5,020 nt of DNA from an uncultured beta proteobacterium (GTDB lineage Bacteria; Pseudomonadota; Gammaproteobacteria; Burkholderiales; Burkholderiaceae_C). Below are positions 1 through 4,828 of the stretch, in pieces. The position numbers and the translations under genes are program-made. The stretch's first letter is position 1, and each line of letters starts with the position of its first letter. The notes under the pieces were generated by a model. That model had not been told where the DNA came from, did no database searches, and saw nothing but the letters and a program-made list of their open reading frames with translations. The stretch covers positions 1-5,020 of the forward strand of contig CAIYNH010000558.1 of the NCBI GenBank assembly GCA_903927495.1, in the 5' to 3' direction.

Positions 1-72
1 AGAGCGATTTTTGAAGGCCTTTTTCATTGGCAAATCAGCTAGTTAACTTGCAACAGCGTACAAAGGCCGATA

Positions 73-78
73 TTGACA
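73..78 (+). promoter_or_regulatory. Possible -35 box of the integrase promoter
   Basis: A perfect TTGACA lies at 73-78, about 90 bases before the integrase start. No convincing -10 box follows at 16-18 bases, because that place is taken by the CCGGGG repeats. The box sits inside a small dyad, ATTGA-CAT-TCAAT (72-84). Transcription from here may need a DNA-binding partner, or the match may be chance. Confidence 0.25.
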
Positions 79-88
79 TTCAATACAA

Positions 89-126
89 ACCGGGGGAACA
101 TACCGGGGAATGGAACACCGGGGAAC
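89..126 (+). repeat. Three direct CCGGGGAA repeats before the integrase gene
   Basis: Three near-identical blocks follow each other at 89-99 (with one extra G), 102-110 and 117-126, each reading ACCGGGGAA(C/T). Starts are 13-15 bases apart. Inverted copies (GTTCCCC) lie at 144-150 and 204-210. Clustered short repeats beside an integrase gene are typical of arm-type integrase sites or excisionase/repressor sites; that role is an inference here. Confidence 0.6.
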
Positions 127-151
127 GGCATTTTTTGCCACTTGTTCCCCG
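119..151 (+). promoter_or_regulatory. Strong leader hairpin in front of the integrase gene
   Basis: CGGGGAAC (119-126) pairs perfectly with GTTCCCCG (144-151), and directly inside GGCA (127-130) pairs with TGCC (136-139) around a five-T loop. This gives about 12 base pairs with one four-base bulge (140-143). The stem ends eight bases before the AGGAG ribosome site (159-163). It could attenuate integrase expression or be a protein-binding dyad. It is not a classical terminator, since no T run follows the stem. Confidence 0.5.
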
Positions 152-211
152 TTTCCCTAGGAGAAGCCCATGCTGACCGATGCTCAATGCCGTAATGCCA
201 CTTGTTCCCCG
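136..211 (+). repeat. 16-bp direct repeat spanning the integrase start, copies 60 bp apart
   Basis: TGCCACTTGTTCCCCG occurs at 136-151 and again, without mismatch, at 196-211. The first copy is in the leader and forms the right arm of the hairpin. The second is inside the gene and encodes part of the ATCSPG stretch near residues 10-15 of the integrase. The exact 16-base match is direct observation; its role as a binding or recombination site is unproven. Confidence 0.6.
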
Positions 212-415
212 GGTAAGAATCGGGGCAGATTTACCGATGCAAGTGGCCTATATCTGGAGGTAAGCCAGGCAGGATCGAAGCGCTGGTTCTGGAAAATCTA
301 CAAAGACGGCAAAGAAACCCGGCTGGCGTTGGGTAGTTACCCAGATGTGACGGGCACGGACCAAGAGCTGGTGCAGCGCCGTCTCGTCCATGCTTTGGAT
401 TTGCACCCACTGTAG
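170..415 (+). pseudogene. Truncated P4-type tyrosine integrase (N-terminal arm-binding domain only)
   Basis: Residues 1 to about 60 (to about base 350) match the start of P4-type integrases (DUF4102/Arm-DNA-bind_3): a RFTDASGLYLEV stretch, then GSKRWFWK.Y.DGKE.RLALGSYPDV. This domain binds the arm-type sites of the element. A full protein is around 400 residues and carries the catalytic R...H-x-x-R...Y part; none of that is present. After about codon 60 the frame enters the antisense strand of an IS21 istA fragment and ends at 415 with about 20 unrelated residues. The start at 170 is well supported by AGGAG at 159-163, six bases ahead. This is a remnant of a genomic island or prophage integrase and cannot be an active recombinase. 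Confidence 0.85.
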
Positions 416-568
416 GCCCGAGGTGTCGGCAAGTTTGACGTATTTGGTGACAACGCCTTTGGAGATGCCAAGCGAGTTGGCTATTTGTTGGTGCGAGTTC
501 TTGAGCTCAAGTTTGAGACGCAGGATGTCTTTGATAAAACGCATAGTGATCCTTCGGGTATCGGGCAT
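352..568 (-). pseudogene. istA: IS21-family transposase IstA, N-terminal fragment
   Basis: Reading leftward from the ATG at 568-566, the protein starts MPDTRRITMRFIKDILRLK, then carries a helix-turn-helix (SHQQIANSLGISKGVVTKYV, about residues 24-43) and a DETALHQLL segment near residue 65. This is the usual N-terminus of IS21-family IstA, which binds the repeats at the IS ends. Intact IstA is around 500 residues with a DDE core. Only about 70 residues remain before the sequence becomes antisense integrase (about 350-359). A good ribosome site (GGAG, 574-577) lies five bases before the ATG. The open frame continues upstream to 679, but that part is IS leader. The left boundary is approximate. 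Confidence 0.8.
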
Positions 569-717
569 GTCGGCTCCAGTAAAAAAACTGGTGAGACTAA
601 CCCGATTGGGTTGGGATAAAGATGCGCAGCGCCTGCACGCCGCCTTGAGTGATTTGTCGGTGTTCTTACAACCGCTCATTTGGCATCAGCAGCGGCCAGT
701 CTGGGTCCCCAGGCACC

Positions 718-783
718 GGTCACGATCGCCGGAATGGGTGGTCACGATGAACCGGAATGACTGGTCACGATCGGCCGGAATAC
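718..783 (-). repeat. Three terminal repeats of the IS21-type end
   Basis: Three copies of (T)GGTCACGATNN(N)CCGGAAT lie in tandem at 718-737, 739-760 and 762-783, spaced 22 and 23 bases. Multiple ~20-bp repeats near the tips are a hallmark of IS21-family elements, where they serve as IstA binding sites. The copies differ mainly in the two or three bases between the GGTCACGAT and CCGGAAT halves. Confidence 0.75.
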
Positions 784-792
784 CCAGTCACA

Positions 793-1073
793 GCATGGTA
801 GTCAGGGTGAATACAGGGTGAATAACGTCCAGAATCGAGGTGCCAATAAATTCATCAGAACTTATGCCGACGAGCAAAAGGATTCACTGCTTATTCAGGT
901 ATTAAAGCGTTCCCTCCACCTGAATCGCATCGGCATGGGAAGCTTTTCGGTCATTATCTGGCAATGTTGAGCCAGATCAATGCCGCTTGCTTCAGCAGAA
1001 GTCTATAAAAACAGGGTGGCTTGCGGCGGGTGCTTCTCATTCATTGTGTTTACTTGGTTGCCACAGGAAGGTC
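793..1073. other. Gene-free stretch between the IS end and mnmH
   Basis: No recognisable gene, tRNA or clear terminator lies here. It begins with an 11-bp tandem direct repeat, CAGGGTGAATA, at 803-813 and 814-824, just outside the IS end. A plus-strand frame is open to a TGA at 968-970 and could start at GTG 818, but it has no ribosome site and matches nothing I know. A 7-bp hairpin (ATCTGGC/GCCAGAT, 956-977) has no T run after it on either strand. It is the sequence into which the IS inserted, or debris of the same island. Confidence 0.5.
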
Positions 1074-2132
1074 TCATGATTGGCGCATTAGTTGTATAGC
1101 TAAAAGACACATAGAGCTTGTCGTACGGTCATCAGGTACTATGATTTTTGAACTACTTAAGCGTGAAAAATTGCGCTGCATGGATTGCAGATAACTTGGA
1201 TCATAGTGCTGTGTCAGCAGGTCCAATACCACTGGTGCAAATTCTCCGGAGCGTGCCTGGGCCTGCCAGCGAGCCACCACAGCCTTTCCCCTGTGCGCCG
1301 TGAGCACGGCCAGACGATCACAAAAGTAGTCCACATCGCGTACCAAGTGGTCATAGTCTTCCAGTAGCAAAGCCACACGTTCAGTGTCAGGCAGTTGCAC
1401 ATTCAGGCATTCACTAGCCCGCATGGCCTCTACCAGTGCAATTGGTAAAGCTTCATCCCCCACCTTTTTGCTTTCACTCTCTATGAACACTGGTCGAGAA
1501 GCATCGAAGCGGCGCAGTGTTTCCCAAACTTGAGTGTCAAAGCGTTTTTGCGTAGGCTGCTTCAACCCAACCATCGCCCCAAGCACTGAACTGCGGTGGT
1601 TTGCTAGCGCCTCCAAGTCGATCACTTGAGCCCCCTGTTTGTTCAGAGCTTGGAGCAGTCGGGTCTTGCCTGAACCGGTCGGTCCGCAAATTACCCGAAA
1701 CCGAAAAGGCTCCACCAAACCGGGAATATCTTGTACGACTGCGGCTCGAAAAGCCTTGTAGCCGCCATCTAACAATGTGACCCGAAATCCAATTTGGCTC
1801 AAAATCAGAGCCAGCGAACCACTTCGCTGACCACCTCGCCAGCAGTAGGCCAATGGTCTCCATTCCTTCGGTTTGTCAATGACCTCGCGCTCAATGTGAG
1901 CAGCAATGTTGCGGGCTGCCATAGCTGCGCCGCGCTTTCTGGCTTCGAAAGGGTTGACTTGCTTATACATCGTGCCAATGTCGCAGCGCTCGGTGTTGTT
2001 CAGCGTCGGCCAGTTGACCGCGCCTGGCAAACGGTCTTCAAGGTATTCGGCCTCGCTACGGGCATCAATCAGGGTCTCAAACTCTGCCAGACGGCGAATT
2101 ACCTCGGCGGCGCTCACTGGGGTCAAACTCAT
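1074..2132 (-). CDS. mnmH: tRNA 2-selenouridine synthase MnmH (SelU)
   Basis: MnmH replaces the sulfur of 2-thiouridine at the wobble position of Lys, Glu and Gln tRNAs with selenium, by way of a geranylated intermediate and using selenophosphate. The 352 residues are close to E. coli YbbB (364). Residues 1-130 form the rhodanese domain with DARSEAEY (23-30) and the active-site loop YCWRGGQRS, whose cysteine falls at 97 as in E. coli. The second part has a P-loop, GPTGSGKT (150-157), then the family motifs DLEALANHRSSVLG (172-185) and FIESESKKVG. ATG 2132 is chosen over an upstream TTG (2159) because it overlaps the tesA stop as ATGA, which suggests translational coupling, and MSLTP.. fits the family start. 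A selenophosphate synthetase (SelD) must be encoded elsewhere. All key residues are present. Confidence 0.95.
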   Translation of the reverse strand: MSLTPVSAAEVIRRLAEFETLIDARSEAEYLEDRLPGAVNWPTLNNTERCDIGTMYKQVNPFEARKRGAAMAARNIAAHIEREVIDKPKEWRPLAYCWRGGQRSGSLALILSQIGFRVTLLDGGYKAFRAAVVQDIPGLVEPFRFRVICGPTGSGKTRLLQALNKQGAQVIDLEALANHRSSVLGAMVGLKQPTQKRFDTQVWETLRRFDASRPVFIESESKKVGDEALPIALVEAMRASECLNVQLPDTERVALLLEDYDHLVRDVDYFCDRLAVLTAHRGKAVVARWQAQARSGEFAPVVLDLLTQHYDPSYLQSMQRNFSRLSSSKIIVPDDRTTSSMCLLAIQLMRQS

Positions 2133-2803
2133 GGCAGCAATTTCTTCAGTTCTGGCCAAATGTTGGCCAACAAGATTGGGTGGGCCGCCGCTACCGGGTG
2201 AATCCGGTCAACCTGAAACCATTGGGCGCTGTCGGGTACATCTGCCACACCCCTGAGTAAAAACGGCACTAACCGGATTTTGTGAGTTTTGGCTACATCG
2301 GCAAACATTGCGAAAAAATGTGCAGCGTAAACCTTGCCGTAATTGGGCGGCACCTGCATACCCAGCAGCAGCACTTTGGCACCAGCCTCCTTGGCGGCGC
2401 GGGTCATGGCGTTTAAATTGTCCTGGGTTAGCCCCATGGGCAAGCCACGTAAGGCATCATTGCCACCCAGTTCAAGTACCACAATTCCTGGCTGATAGCG
2501 GGTCAGCAAACCTGCAAGTCGTGCTCGACCACCTGAAGTTGTATCACCGCTAATGCTTGCGTTAATTACTTGTGCAACTATCTTTTCAGAAGTCAATTTA
2601 TTTTCTAGCAATGCTACCCAACCGACGCCACGCTGGAGACCATACTCGGCGCTTAGGGAGTCGCCGAGTACCAAAATGGTGAATTGTTTTCTGTTCGGTT
2701 TCAATGCTTGGGCACTGTCGACCGCTATCGCCTTGGACCCAGCTACGATCAGTCCAATTGCCAAGGCGATGCAGTGACGGCGATTTAAATTGAATTGTTG
2801 CAA
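2129..2803 (-). CDS. tesA: Exported GDSL esterase / acyl-CoA thioesterase I-like (TesA)
   Basis: This is an SGNH hydrolase of the TesA/lysophospholipase L1/arylesterase type, expected to cleave acyl esters or thioesters in the periplasm. In the 224-residue form the four blocks are GDSLS (47-51, nucleophile Ser49), SGDT (85-88, Gly86), GGND (113-116, Asn115) and DRIHP (199-203, Asp199 and His202). Spacing closely follows E. coli TesA, where block V is DGIHP. A signal peptide is visible: NRR, a hydrophobic stretch ALAIGLIVAG, and a likely cut after AIA near residue 27. The twin arginine weakly suggests Tat export. I prefer the TTG at 2803 because AGGA (2812-2815) precedes it by eight bases and the signal peptide then has normal length. 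An in-frame ATG at 2851 would add 16 residues but has no ribosome site. It is the first gene of an operon with mnmH. Confidence 0.9.
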   Translation of the reverse strand: MQQFNLNRRHCIALAIGLIVAGSKAIAVDSAQALKPNRKQFTILVLGDSLSAEYGLQRGVGWVALLENKLTSEKIVAQVINASISGDTTSGGRARLAGLLTRYQPGIVVLELGGNDALRGLPMGLTQDNLNAMTRAAKEAGAKVLLLGMQVPPNYGKVYAAHFFAMFADVAKTHKIRLVPFLLRGVADVPDSAQWFQVDRIHPVAAAHPILLANIWPELKKLLP

Positions 2804-2810
2804 TGAAAAT

Positions 2811-2815
2811 TTCCT
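2811..2815 (-). promoter_or_regulatory. Ribosome binding site deciding the tesA start
   Basis: On the minus strand the sequence reads AACAGGAAATTTTCATTG. The AGGA core is eight bases before the TTG at 2803. No comparable site precedes the ATG at 2851, so the shorter protein is favoured. Confidence 0.5.
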
Positions 2816-2925
2816 GTTTTTCCTGCTGCCAAGGCTTGGATTGAATCCCATTCGAGGGTTGTCATGATTGGCGATTTGCGGATTATGGGGGATGTTTGAC
2901 TCAGTTTGTTAGCAAAGTCTAGGTT

Positions 2926-2954
2926 TCAATATGCTACAAAATACAGAGTGTCAA
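2926..2954 (-). promoter_or_regulatory. Promoter of the tesA-mnmH operon
   Basis: On the minus strand a perfect TTGACA (2954-2949) is followed, after a 17-base spacer, by TATTGA (2931-2926), a moderate -10 box. The start point would be near 2919, giving a leader of about 115 bases to the TTG start or about 70 to the ATG at 2851. It lies in the AT-rich gap after the upstream minus-strand gene. Confidence 0.55.
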
Positions 2955-2999
2955 ATACTCTTGCTTAAAGCATCAAAGCCTGATTTATATTTGCATTTA

Positions 3000-3665
3000 T
3001 TAATTGCCAATGCTCGTTGATTTGCGTTTTGGTTTGGCTGAAACGATGCCGGGTGCCAGCGCGGTCAAATCTTTGCCGATTGATACAGCTGCTTCCCGGC
3101 TCATAAATCCATCCAGCCATATTTCCCAACTGGTGGCAGAACCTGCTTGCATTTTTTGTGCAGCACTGACGGGGTAGCCGCTTTTCTTCAGAAAAAGAGA
3201 CAGGCCTTCGGCGATACTTTGGTTCTCGCCTCCGTCAAGCACCAGCAACCAGGGCGCGCTTGTGTATAGGCGCACTACCGTGGTGTCGGAGCGTTGACTT
3301 TTTGCCGCCTGCCTGCCGGCTATCGCGGGGCCAACGCGGACTCGTCCTTGTACCGCGTTACCAACCTCTTCGTTGTCCTGTCCTGACCACTCCCACAAGG
3401 CATTTTCATCTAGTTCAACGCGTTCCTGACCAATAACAATCACAGCCTTGCCGCCTCGCCCAGTGGAAATCCAGACGGGTCCTGAAACTAGTGCGCCTGG
3501 GCGTGCGGGACCACTTTGCGTCGGCGACTGGAGCCATGCCGGCGGTGTCACCCAGTCAATGACTGGGTCTGCCATGGCACCTGTCATACAACAAATGCCC
3601 ACCATACCGCTCCGCAGAAATCGGTGCCGGAGAAGATCAAGAAATTTGTTGGAAGTGAAGTCCAT
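3000..3665 (-). CDS. Uncharacterised exported protein with FecR-like and SPOR-like segments
   Basis: I do not recognise a named gene. The 221 residues begin with a basic N-terminus (RHRFLRSG) and a short apolar stretch ending GAMA (about 29-32), a plausible signal peptide cut before DPVIDW. A Pro-rich linker follows. Residues 58-92 (GALVSGPVWISTGRGGKAVIV.., ..VELDENALWEW) resemble the small beta-strand FecR/iron-dicitrate fold. Residues about 137-203 (APWLLVLDG.., AEGLSLFLKKSGYPV, SWEIWLDGFMSREAAVSIGKDL) show the two-repeat pattern of a SPOR domain, which binds denuded peptidoglycan at division sites. Both assignments rest on pattern only. The tail is basic (AKPKRKSTS). ATG 3665 has a weak ribosome site, and an in-frame stop lies close upstream. 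It is divergent from sapC and lies 196 bases upstream of tesA (TTG start) on the same strand. Confidence 0.75.
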   Translation of the reverse strand: MDFTSNKFLDLLRHRFLRSGMVGICCMTGAMADPVIDWVTPPAWLQSPTQSGPARPGALVSGPVWISTGRGGKAVIVIGQERVELDENALWEWSGQDNEEVGNAVQGRVRVGPAIAGRQAAKSQRSDTTVVRLYTSAPWLLVLDGGENQSIAEGLSLFLKKSGYPVSAAQKMQAGSATSWEIWLDGFMSREAAVSIGKDLTALAPGIVSAKPKRKSTSIGN

Positions 3666-3702
3666 AAACTGCAGTATTGCTGAAAGGATCGCTCAAGTTA
3701 TT

Positions 3703-3711
3703 TGGTATGCT
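3703..3711 (+). promoter_or_regulatory. Possible extended -10 promoter of the sapC-family gene
   Basis: TGGTATGCT combines an extended -10 TG with TATGCT (3706-3711). No good -35 box sits at 16-18 bases. A start near 3718 would leave a leader of about 30 bases. Weak evidence from sequence alone. Confidence 0.3.
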
Positions 3712-3724
3712 AGCCGTTTTTAAA

Positions 3725-3742
3725 TTACCTCAAGGTAAGGGA
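3725..3742 (+). promoter_or_regulatory. Ribosome site with adjacent hairpin deciding the sapC start
   Basis: AAGGGA (3737-3742) stands six bases before ATG 3749 and supports that start over the upstream TTG at 3677. A small hairpin, TTACC-TCAA-GGTAA (3725-3738), overlaps the beginning of this site and might modulate access. The stem is only five pairs. Confidence 0.4.
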
Positions 3743-3748
3743 AACTCA

Positions 3749-4465
3749 ATGAGCAACGTGTTGTTTTACGAAAAACCAGTGGCAGTCAACCGCGATCAAC
3801 ATCGCACCACAAAAATTGGCCCAGTGCCAAATTTTTCTTTTGCTGCTAAAACCAACTCGGTACCCATTACAGGGGTGGAGTTTATCGAAGCTTGTAAAGA
3901 ATATCCCATTGTGTTTGCCAAAGTTGGCGAACGAAAAGTTCCGGTTGTCTTGTTAGGTCTGCGCGATGACGAGAATTTGTTTGTCGATGCTGAAGGCAAA
4001 TCTGATGCCCGTTACGTTCCGGCATTTGTCCGTCGCTACCCGTTTGTGCTGGCCGAAAACGGTGCTGACGAATTCGTCGTCTGCATCGATGAAGCATCTG
4101 CCACATTCAATGCAGAAGATGGTCAGCCCTTGTTTGACAAGAAAGGTGCTAACACCTCATTTCTGGATGGCGCAGTCAACTTCCTGAATGCTTACCAGGC
4201 GCAGATGAAACGCACAGAAGCCTTTGTCAAGCAACTTGATGATCTCAGCATGTTTACCGAAATGTCGGCAAAAACCGAGTTGGCTGATGGTCGCAAATTC
4301 CTTTTCAACGGTCTTTATGTAATCGACGAACAAAAGTTGCAGTCACTTGACGAAAAAACCGGCGCTGAAATTGTCAGATCGGGCGAAGCGGGCTGGATAT
4401 ATGCCCATCTGATTTCCCTGTCCAACATGAGTCGATTAGTCGACCGAATTGCCGCCAGGACTTAA
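3749..4465 (+). CDS. SapC family protein
   Basis: The 238-residue product matches the SapC family (PF07277), named after a gene linked to S-layer genes in Campylobacter; its biochemical role is unknown. It is unrelated to the SapC permease of the peptide-uptake ABC transporter. Family landmarks in order: SVPITGVEFIEACKEYPIVFAK (37-58), VVLLGLRDDENLFVD (66-80), YVPAFVRRYPFVLA (89-102), an acidic FVVCIDEAS (109-117), GQPLFD (125-130), GAVNFLNAYQ (141-150) and AHLISLSNMSRLVDR (219-233). No signal peptide or membrane span is seen, so it should be cytoplasmic. The start at 3749 has a ribosome site and gives the usual family length; the TTG 24 codons upstream is disfavoured. The gene is intact and appears to stand alone, divergent from the exported protein on the other strand. 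Confidence 0.9.
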   Translation: MSNVLFYEKPVAVNRDQHRTTKIGPVPNFSFAAKTNSVPITGVEFIEACKEYPIVFAKVGERKVPVVLLGLRDDENLFVDAEGKSDARYVPAFVRRYPFVLAENGADEFVVCIDEASATFNAEDGQPLFDKKGANTSFLDGAVNFLNAYQAQMKRTEAFVKQLDDLSMFTEMSAKTELADGRKFLFNGLYVIDEQKLQSLDEKTGAEIVRSGEAGWIYAHLISLSNMSRLVDRIAART

Positions 4466-4510
4466 ACGTTTCCTTGCCTCAAAGCGCCCAGCAACAAACT
4501 CGGGGCTGTG

Positions 4511-4638
4511 GAAATTACCAATGTACTGCCGGGGTGCAGTGCGAGATGTCCTGAGCGCAATGTGGCTGGTCACGGAAGAGAAAGGCAACAAAGCAATCCA
4601 TATTCCAGGCCGCCGAAAACGAGATCTTTGGTAATTTC
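4511..4638. repeat. 11-bp perfect inverted repeat, arms 106 bp apart
   Basis: GAAATTACCAA (4511-4521) and its exact reverse complement TTGGTAATTTC (4628-4638) enclose 106 bases. A small hairpin, ACTGC-CGGGGT-GCAGT (4525-4540), lies just inside the left arm. The layout resembles a tiny non-autonomous element, but no target duplication is evident next to the arms. Confidence 0.4.
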
Positions 4639-4716
4639 AGTATGCCTTCGTGAAATGGAATTGGTAAAGTTGATTTAGTAAGTGTGGCTGCGAGTCTTGG
4701 CATCGTGTTGGCCTAT

Positions 4717-4746
4717 ACCTACTGGGGTTAATCCTAGGTGATTTTT
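4717..4746 (+). terminator. Weak intrinsic terminator candidate
   Basis: ACCTA (4717-4721) pairs with TAGGT (4735-4739) around a 13-base loop, followed by GATTTTT (4740-4746). The stem is short and not GC-rich. It would end transcription from the sapC side before the tctC promoter. Confidence 0.25.
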
Positions 4747-4771
4747 GTGGCATGCCGTGAGTGTGTGGAGG

Positions 4772-4800
4772 TTACCATGCAGACTTGGCGCATTTATGAT
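4772..4800 (+). promoter_or_regulatory. Promoter of the tctC-like gene
   Basis: TTACCA (4772-4777, four of six -35 bases) and TATGAT (4795-4800, five of six -10 bases) are separated by exactly 17 bases. The start would fall near 4807, just ahead of the AGGAG ribosome site at 4814-4818, giving a short leader of about 22 bases. Confidence 0.5.
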
Positions 4801-4828
4801 GTCAATTTTGTTCAGGAGCACTCAGTTT

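Larger units (their letters stand above)
352..792 (-). mobile_element. Partial IS21-family insertion sequence (istA-side end)
   Basis: The remnant consists of the IS end at about 792, a ~220-base leader with terminal repeats, and the first ~70 codons of istA. istB, the rest of istA and the opposite terminal repeat are absent. Read on the minus strand, the outer end begins TGTGACTGGGTATTCCGG, with the 5'-TG start usual for this family. The opposite side ends abruptly in the integrase gene at about 350-359. A target-site duplication cannot be tested because only one end is left. Confidence 0.7.
4466..4776. other. Gene-free or degenerate stretch between sapC and the tctC-like gene
   Basis: No gene can be supported. 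The sapC frame stays open after its TAA until a TAG at 4676-4678 and contains a domain-like LGAVEITNVLPG stretch. A different frame (4654-4731) gives an apolar segment, VAASLGIVLAYTYWG, before TAA. These may be debris of decayed genes or chance. An 11-bp inverted repeat brackets 4511-4638. Confidence 0.4.

Noticed and set aside
1..88. tRNA 3' end or attachment core upstream of the integrase
   Set aside because: No T-arm (GGTTCGAATCC-like) or acceptor-stem pattern is visible, and no second copy of a core exists in the window.
569..679. Upstream extension of the istA frame to an ATG at 679
   Set aside because: IS21-family IstA starts at the MPDTRR methionine (568), which has a GGAG site five bases ahead; the extension is IS leader.
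390..821. Plus-strand 143-codon open frame across the IS region
   Set aside because: It is antisense to istA and runs through the IS terminal repeats; the composition is not protein-like and it has no ribosome site.
956..977. Hairpin ATCTGGC/GCCAGAT as an intrinsic terminator
   Set aside because: No T run follows on either strand, so terminator function is unsupported.
2133..2159. TTG start nine codons upstream for mnmH
   Set aside because: ATG 2132 overlaps the tesA stop and fits the family N-terminus, with Cys97 then numbered as in E. coli.
1794..2256. Two long plus-strand open frames over mnmH and tesA
   Set aside because: Both are shadows antisense to genes with clear catalytic motifs.
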